From the NCBI GenBank assembly GCA_964425135.1, contig CAYRKW010000067.1:1-17606 (forward strand): a stretch of DNA of 17,606 nt. The letters are read 5' to 3'. Position numbers and translations under genes: made by a program. Positions 14,097 through 17,606 of the stretch are shown here, piece after piece. The notes under the pieces were generated by a model, which made no database searches, was not told where the DNA came from, and saw only the letters and a list, made by a program, of their open reading frames with translations. Numbering within the stretch: the first letter of the stretch is position 1; each line of letters begins with the position of its first letter. The stretch is from CAYLLD01 sp964425135. Its GTDB lineage: Bacteria > Pseudomonadota > Alphaproteobacteria > Rhodobacterales > Rhodobacteraceae.

Positions 14097-15206
14097 GTGA
14101 GCGAGCCCTCCATATATCACGACGCAATCTCCAGCATCGAAGAGATCATCGAAGACGCGCGCAATGGTCGGATGTTCATTCTGGTCGATCACGAGGACCG
14201 CGAAAACGAAGGTGATCTGATCATCCCCGGTCAGATGGCAACGCCTGATGCAGTGAATTTCATGGCCACCCACGGGCGCGGGCTTATCTGTCTTGCCCTG
14301 ACCGGAGAGCGGATTGACGCGCTCGGCCTGCCTCTCATGGCCTCCACCAATTCCTCGCGCCACGAGACCAAATTCACCACCTCCATCGAAGCACGCGAAG
14401 GCGTTACCACCGGCATCTCCGCCCATGACCGCGCCCGCACCATTGCGGTGGCGATTGACCAAACATCACAACAATCAGACATCACCACCCCCGGCCATGT
14501 TTTTCCGCTGCGCGCCCAGGAAGGCGGCGTGCTCCTGCGCGCCGGCCATACCGAAGCCGCCGTCGATATATCGCGCCTTGCGGGCCTCAACCCCTCGGGC
14601 ATGATCTGTGAGATCATGAACGAAGACGGCACCATGGCCCGCCTGCCAGATCTTGTCGCCTTTGCCCAGCGCCACGCGCTCAAAATCGGCACCATCTCTG
14701 ACCTGATTTCCTACCGTCTCAAACACGACAGCCTTGTGCGCGAAACCCGTCAACCTCGCTCGGTGACCTCCGAGTTCGGCGGCGACTGGATGCTGCGGGT
14801 CTTCTCGGACGATGCGGGCGACACAGAACATCTGGTGCTGACCAAAGGCGATATCCCCGGCGATGCGCCGGTTCTGGTGCGTATGCACGCGGTCAACCCG
14901 CTTGACGATCTGCTCGGCCTCAATCCCGGCAAATCCGGCGAATTGCAGCGCGCAATGGACACCATCGCAAAAGAAGGACGCGGCGTCGTTGTCCTGCTGC
15001 GCGATATGTCCATGCGGCTCGATCTCGATAGCGGCGCCTCCCCGCAAACACTGCGGCAATACGGGCTGGGCGCGCAAATCCTCGGCGCGCTCGGAATCCA
15101 CGACCTCATTCTCGTCACCAACAGCCCCAAACCCCGCATCGTCGCGCTCGACGGCTACGAGCTGTCGATCACCGGCACCCATAAAATCATCTCAGGAGAC
15201 AGCTAA
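14097..15206 (+). CDS. ribB: 3,4-dihydroxy-2-butanone-4-phosphate synthase with degenerate GTP cyclohydrolase II-like domain (RibBX type)
   Basis: The protein has 369 residues. The N-terminal domain (about 10-205) is an intact DHBP synthase: DHEDRENEGD (31-40), THGRGL (58-63), GVTTGISAHDRA (102-113), PGHVFPLRA (132-140), GHTEAAVD (150-157) and CEIMNEDG (171-178). It converts ribulose 5-phosphate to formate and the four-carbon unit of the lumazine ring. The C-terminal part (about 225-365) aligns with GTP cyclohydrolase II but has lost all three zinc cysteines: the usual HSECLTGD...RCDCG region reads HAVNPLDD...LNPGKSG (264-281). The QEGR active-site segment reads DMSM. It should therefore not cyclise GTP, and a separate RibA is expected elsewhere. 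The start is a GTG at 14097, 12 bases after ribE, with AGGA upstream; its TAA overlaps the ribH ATG. Confidence 0.93.
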   Translation: MSEPSIYHDAISSIEEIIEDARNGRMFILVDHEDRENEGDLIIPGQMATPDAVNFMATHGRGLICLALTGERIDALGLPLMASTNSSRHETKFTTSIEAREGVTTGISAHDRARTIAVAIDQTSQQSDITTPGHVFPLRAQEGGVLLRAGHTEAAVDISRLAGLNPSGMICEIMNEDGTMARLPDLVAFAQRHALKIGTISDLISYRLKHDSLVRETRQPRSVTSEFGGDWMLRVFSDDAGDTEHLVLTKGDIPGDAPVLVRMHAVNPLDDLLGLNPGKSGELQRAMDTIAKEGRGVVVLLRDMSMRLDLDSGASPQTLRQYGLGAQILGALGIHDLILVTNSPKPRIVALDGYELSITGTHKIISGDS

Positions 15207-15733
15207 TGGCATCGTCTCAAGACCATCACCAACTTCCCGCGCCCAAACTGAAATACGCCCCGCGCATCCTCATTGTACGCGCGCCCTACTACAAAGACAT
15301 CGCAGATGATCAGCTCAAAGGCGCCAAGCGCGCGCTCAAGAAAGCTGATGCGCTGGTCGATGTGGTCGATGTGCCGGGCGCGTTGGAAATCCCCACCGCC
15401 ATTGCGCTCGCCAAGAACAGCTACGACGGATTTGTCGCGCTGGGGTGCGTGATCCGTGGCGAAACCACCCATTATGACACCGTCTGCAATGACAGCTCGC
15501 GTGGCCTGACGCTTTTGGGGCTCGATGGTGTGTGCATTGGCAACGGTATCCTCACCGTCGAGAATATCGGGCAAGCCGAAGTACGCGCCAATCCCAAGGA
15601 TCAGGACAAAGGCGGCGGCGCGGCCATTGCTGCCCTGCACCTCATCGCCCTGCGCCAATCGCTCTCGCGCGAGCGCAATCAAGGCTCCTTCGCCCCCGAA
15701 AGCGAAAATATCATCGTGGCAGACACACAATAA
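15206..15733 (+). CDS. ribH: 6,7-dimethyl-8-ribityllumazine synthase
   Basis: The protein has 175 residues. Lumazine synthase motifs are VPGALEIP (56-63), GCVIRGETTHYDTVCND (80-96, with catalytic His89) and GNGILTVEN followed by QAEVRA. The enzyme condenses the RibB product with the RibD-pathway pyrimidine to give the substrate of riboflavin synthase. It normally assembles into pentamers or 60-mer shells. The N-terminus has about 15 residues before the first strand (MASSQDHHQLPAPKLKY) and the C-terminus a polar tail, both modest extensions. The ATG at 15206 shares one base with the ribB stop (TAATG), and the ribH stop overlaps nusB the same way, which indicates translational coupling of all three genes. 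Confidence 0.97.
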   Translation: MASSQDHHQLPAPKLKYAPRILIVRAPYYKDIADDQLKGAKRALKKADALVDVVDVPGALEIPTAIALAKNSYDGFVALGCVIRGETTHYDTVCNDSSRGLTLLGLDGVCIGNGILTVENIGQAEVRANPKDQDKGGGAAIAALHLIALRQSLSRERNQGSFAPESENIIVADTQ

Positions 15734-16194
15734 TGGCCGATAAACGCAAAATGCGCTCCGCCTCGCGGCTTTATGCCGTGCAGGCGCTCTTCCAGATGGA
15801 AGCGAATGAAACCGGTCTTGAGGCCACGATTTCCGAGTTCGAAACCCACCGCTTCGGGGCCGAGATTGACGGCGATACGCTCCAAGAAGGCGATGTCGAC
15901 CACTTCCGCGCCCTGATGCGCGGCGCGGTGACCCATCAGGCCCGCATTGATCAGGCAACAGATAAGGCCCTTGTGGCCAAATGGCCGATTGAGCGCATAG
16001 ATCCCACCCTGCGCTCGCTCTTTCGCGCCGCAGGGGCCGAGTTGATCGATAACAATACGCCCGCCAAGGTTATCATCACCGAGTTCGTCGATGTCGCCAA
16101 AGCCTTCTTTCCTGAGGGCAAAGAGCCCAAATTCGTCAACGCGGTACTCGATCACATGGCCCGCGCAATGCAGCCGGACCAGTTTACCACTTGA
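15733..16194 (+). CDS. nusB: Transcription antitermination factor NusB
   Basis: The protein has 153 residues and is all alpha. NusB hallmarks are RSASRLYAVQALFQME (8-23), WPIERIDPTLRSLFRAAGAEL, TPAKVIITEFVDVAKAF and the C-terminal KFVNAVLDHMA. NusB binds boxA RNA with NusE (S10) and supports antitermination of rRNA operons. The start is the ATG at 15733, overlapping the ribH stop codon (TAATG); reading further upstream in the same frame would run through ribH. The ribH-nusB pairing is widespread in bacteria. Nothing unusual is seen in the sequence. Confidence 0.97.
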   Translation: MADKRKMRSASRLYAVQALFQMEANETGLEATISEFETHRFGAEIDGDTLQEGDVDHFRALMRGAVTHQARIDQATDKALVAKWPIERIDPTLRSLFRAAGAELIDNNTPAKVIITEFVDVAKAFFPEGKEPKFVNAVLDHMARAMQPDQFTT

Positions 16195-16239
16195 TTTCCC
16201 GCAAGCGCGGCACACCTATCCCGGTATGAGGTGACCGCT

Positions 16240-17601
16240 ATGGCAAAAGACCTGAACAACCCGTCCTTTCCGGTGATGGCAAACATCGCGACAGAGCCAT
16301 TGGGCTTTTTCGGCAGCCTCACCGCAGCGCGCAATGATTTGATGAGCATCATCCCCGGGCTCGCCTTCCAGCAGCCCATCGTCTCGGGCCGCACCGGCAT
16401 CCGCTGGCACATGGTCATGGACCCCGAGTGCATCGAACGCATCCTCAAAACCGCCGTCGATGACTACCCCAAATCAGACGTCACCAAACGCATCCTGCGT
16501 CCCGGCATCGGCGAAGGTCTCTTCGTTGTGGAGGGCCAAAAATGGCGCTGGCAACGCCGCGCCGTCGCCCCGATCTTTCAGGTCCGCAATATCGACAGCC
16601 TCGCCCCGGTGATGAGCCATGCGGCGAAGAACTCCGCCGACCGCATTGGACGCCACGTCGGCGGCGTGGTCGATGTGAACGAAGATATGGTTCGGATGAC
16701 CATCGAGGTCATCGCCGATGTCACCTTCTCCCGCGATGATGTGCTCGATGCTGAAGCCGTCAGCGCAGCCATGAGCAAATATATCGAGCAAATCGGCAAA
16801 ATCTCGATCCTCGACATGATGGGCGCGCCCGATTGGGTGCCGCGCATCTCCCGCATCCTCAGCCCCGGCGGTCTGACCGATCTTAAAAAAGTCGCCGACC
16901 GCTCGATCACCATCCGCGAAGAGCAAGGCGCCAAGGAGGTGCCAGACCTGCTCGATCACCTGATGGCAGCCCAGGACCCCAAGTCAGAGCGCAAAATGAC
17001 CCGCGAGGAATTGCGCGACAACATTCTGACCTTTGTTGCGGCCGGGCATGAAACGACCGCGCTTGCGCTCGCATGGGCGCTTTATCTCTGTGCCTTCGAT
17101 CAGGACGTTCAGGACAAGGCCCGCGCTGAGGCGCAAGCGGCGCTTCAAGGCGGTGTTGCAGGCGCCGCGCACATCCCGCAGCTCAAATACACCCGCCAGA
17201 TCATCGAGGAGACGCTGCGCCTCTACCCGCCTGCCGCGATCGTCTCGCGCACCGCGCTCAAACCCGACCGTCTGCGCGACCGCGAAATCCGGCGTGGCGA
17301 TACCGTGATGCTCCCGATCTATGCGCTGCAACGGCACGAGATGCTCTGGGACAATCCCAACCGGTTCGACCCCGACCGCTTCGGCAAGAACGCATCTCAC
17401 GACCGCTACGCCTATATCCCCTTCGGCCACGGGCCCCGCATCTGTATCGGCATGGAGTTTGCCCTGCGCGAAGCCCAAATCGTGCTTGGCACGCTCCTGA
17501 GCAAATACCGCTTTGAACTCACCGACGATGTGCCAGAGCCGCATCTTCTGATGACCCTGCGCCCCCGAAACGGCATCAAATTGAAGGTCAGCGCAGCCTA
17601 G
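16240..17601 (+). CDS. Cytochrome P450
   Basis: This is a complete 453-residue P450. It has the I-helix oxygen-activation motif AGHETT (268-273), the K-helix ExxR (Glu324, Arg327, in EETLRLYPP), a PxRF-type segment (FDPDRFG) and the heme loop FGHGPRICIG (395-404) with the cysteine ligand at 402. No membrane anchor is seen at the N-terminus, so it is a soluble bacterial monooxygenase that needs ferredoxin/reductase partners, which are not nearby. The substrate cannot be told. I chose the ATG at 16240 because TGAGGTGA lies five bases upstream; a GTG at 16231 would add three residues but falls inside that ribosome site. It follows nusB by 45 bases with no terminator seen, so it may be read from the rib-nusB operon. 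The stop lies five bases before the window end. Confidence 0.95.
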   Translation: MAKDLNNPSFPVMANIATEPLGFFGSLTAARNDLMSIIPGLAFQQPIVSGRTGIRWHMVMDPECIERILKTAVDDYPKSDVTKRILRPGIGEGLFVVEGQKWRWQRRAVAPIFQVRNIDSLAPVMSHAAKNSADRIGRHVGGVVDVNEDMVRMTIEVIADVTFSRDDVLDAEAVSAAMSKYIEQIGKISILDMMGAPDWVPRISRILSPGGLTDLKKVADRSITIREEQGAKEVPDLLDHLMAAQDPKSERKMTREELRDNILTFVAAGHETTALALAWALYLCAFDQDVQDKARAEAQAALQGGVAGAAHIPQLKYTRQIIEETLRLYPPAAIVSRTALKPDRLRDREIRRGDTVMLPIYALQRHEMLWDNPNRFDPDRFGKNASHDRYAYIPFGHGPRICIGMEFALREAQIVLGTLLSKYRFELTDDVPEPHLLMTLRPRNGIKLKVSAA

Positions 17602-17606
17602 ATGTG

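Noticed and set aside
14300..15206. Functional GTP cyclohydrolase II (RibA) in the C-terminal half of the ribB gene
   Set aside because: The three zinc-binding cysteines and the QEGR segment are missing, so the activity is not supported even though the fold resembles RibA.

Overview
The window looks like chromosomal DNA of a marine Rhodobacteraceae (Roseobacter-type) alphaproteobacterium. This rests on four things: the nrdR-ribD and ribE-ribB-ribH-nusB order, moderately GC-rich coding sequence, ordinary alphaproteobacterial ribosome sites, and protein sequences that read as that lineage. The lineage call is an inference from memory of the families; no database was searched.

Left part (1-2 kb outwards from the edge). 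The left edge holds the first 17 codons of a tuf gene (elongation factor Tu) running off the window on the minus strand. It is divergent from a small secreted DUF302 protein on the plus strand. A cluster of stem-loops separates the DUF302 gene from a convergent minus-strand operon (5549 to 852) of three genes: a SQD1/SqdB-type UDP-sulfoquinovose synthase, a periplasmic BcsB-like protein and a membrane-embedded processive family 2 glycosyltransferase of the BcsA type without a PilZ domain. One enzyme makes an activated sulfosugar, and next to it sits a synthase/co-polymerase pair. This suggests a sulfonated extracellular polysaccharide or glycoconjugate and is the best candidate in the window for an undescribed system.

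Middle part. A DMT/EamA-family transporter and an 87-residue three-helix membrane protein form a minus-strand pair (6965 to 5751). Divergent from them are nrdR, the ribonucleotide-reductase repressor, and ribD, the bifunctional riboflavin deaminase/reductase. The rest of the riboflavin operon does not follow directly. A minus-strand block of three capsule genes (kpsS, a Wza/KpsD-type outer-membrane export lipoprotein, kpsC; 13347 to 8827) lies between ribD and ribE. KpsS and KpsC are the Kdo transferases that build the lipid-linked poly-Kdo primer of group 2-type capsules. The ABC exporter (KpsMT), KpsE, and the Kdo activation genes are not in the window.

Right part. ribE (riboflavin synthase), ribB with a degenerate GTP-cyclohydrolase-II-like C-terminal domain (RibBX type), ribH (lumazine synthase) and nusB form a tight plus-strand operon, with TAATG stop/start overlaps at ribB-ribH and ribH-nusB. 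A complete cytochrome P450 with a strong ribosome site follows nusB and ends 5 bases before the window edge.

No tRNA, rRNA, insertion sequence, CRISPR array or FMN riboswitch was seen. The notable non-coding signals are a 28-base interrupted palindrome between kpsS and the export lipoprotein gene, a 9-bp perfect inverted repeat between kpsS and ribE, a CtrA-like box upstream of sqdB, and stem-loops between convergent genes. No gene-free gap exceeds 300 bases; the longest is 54-298.
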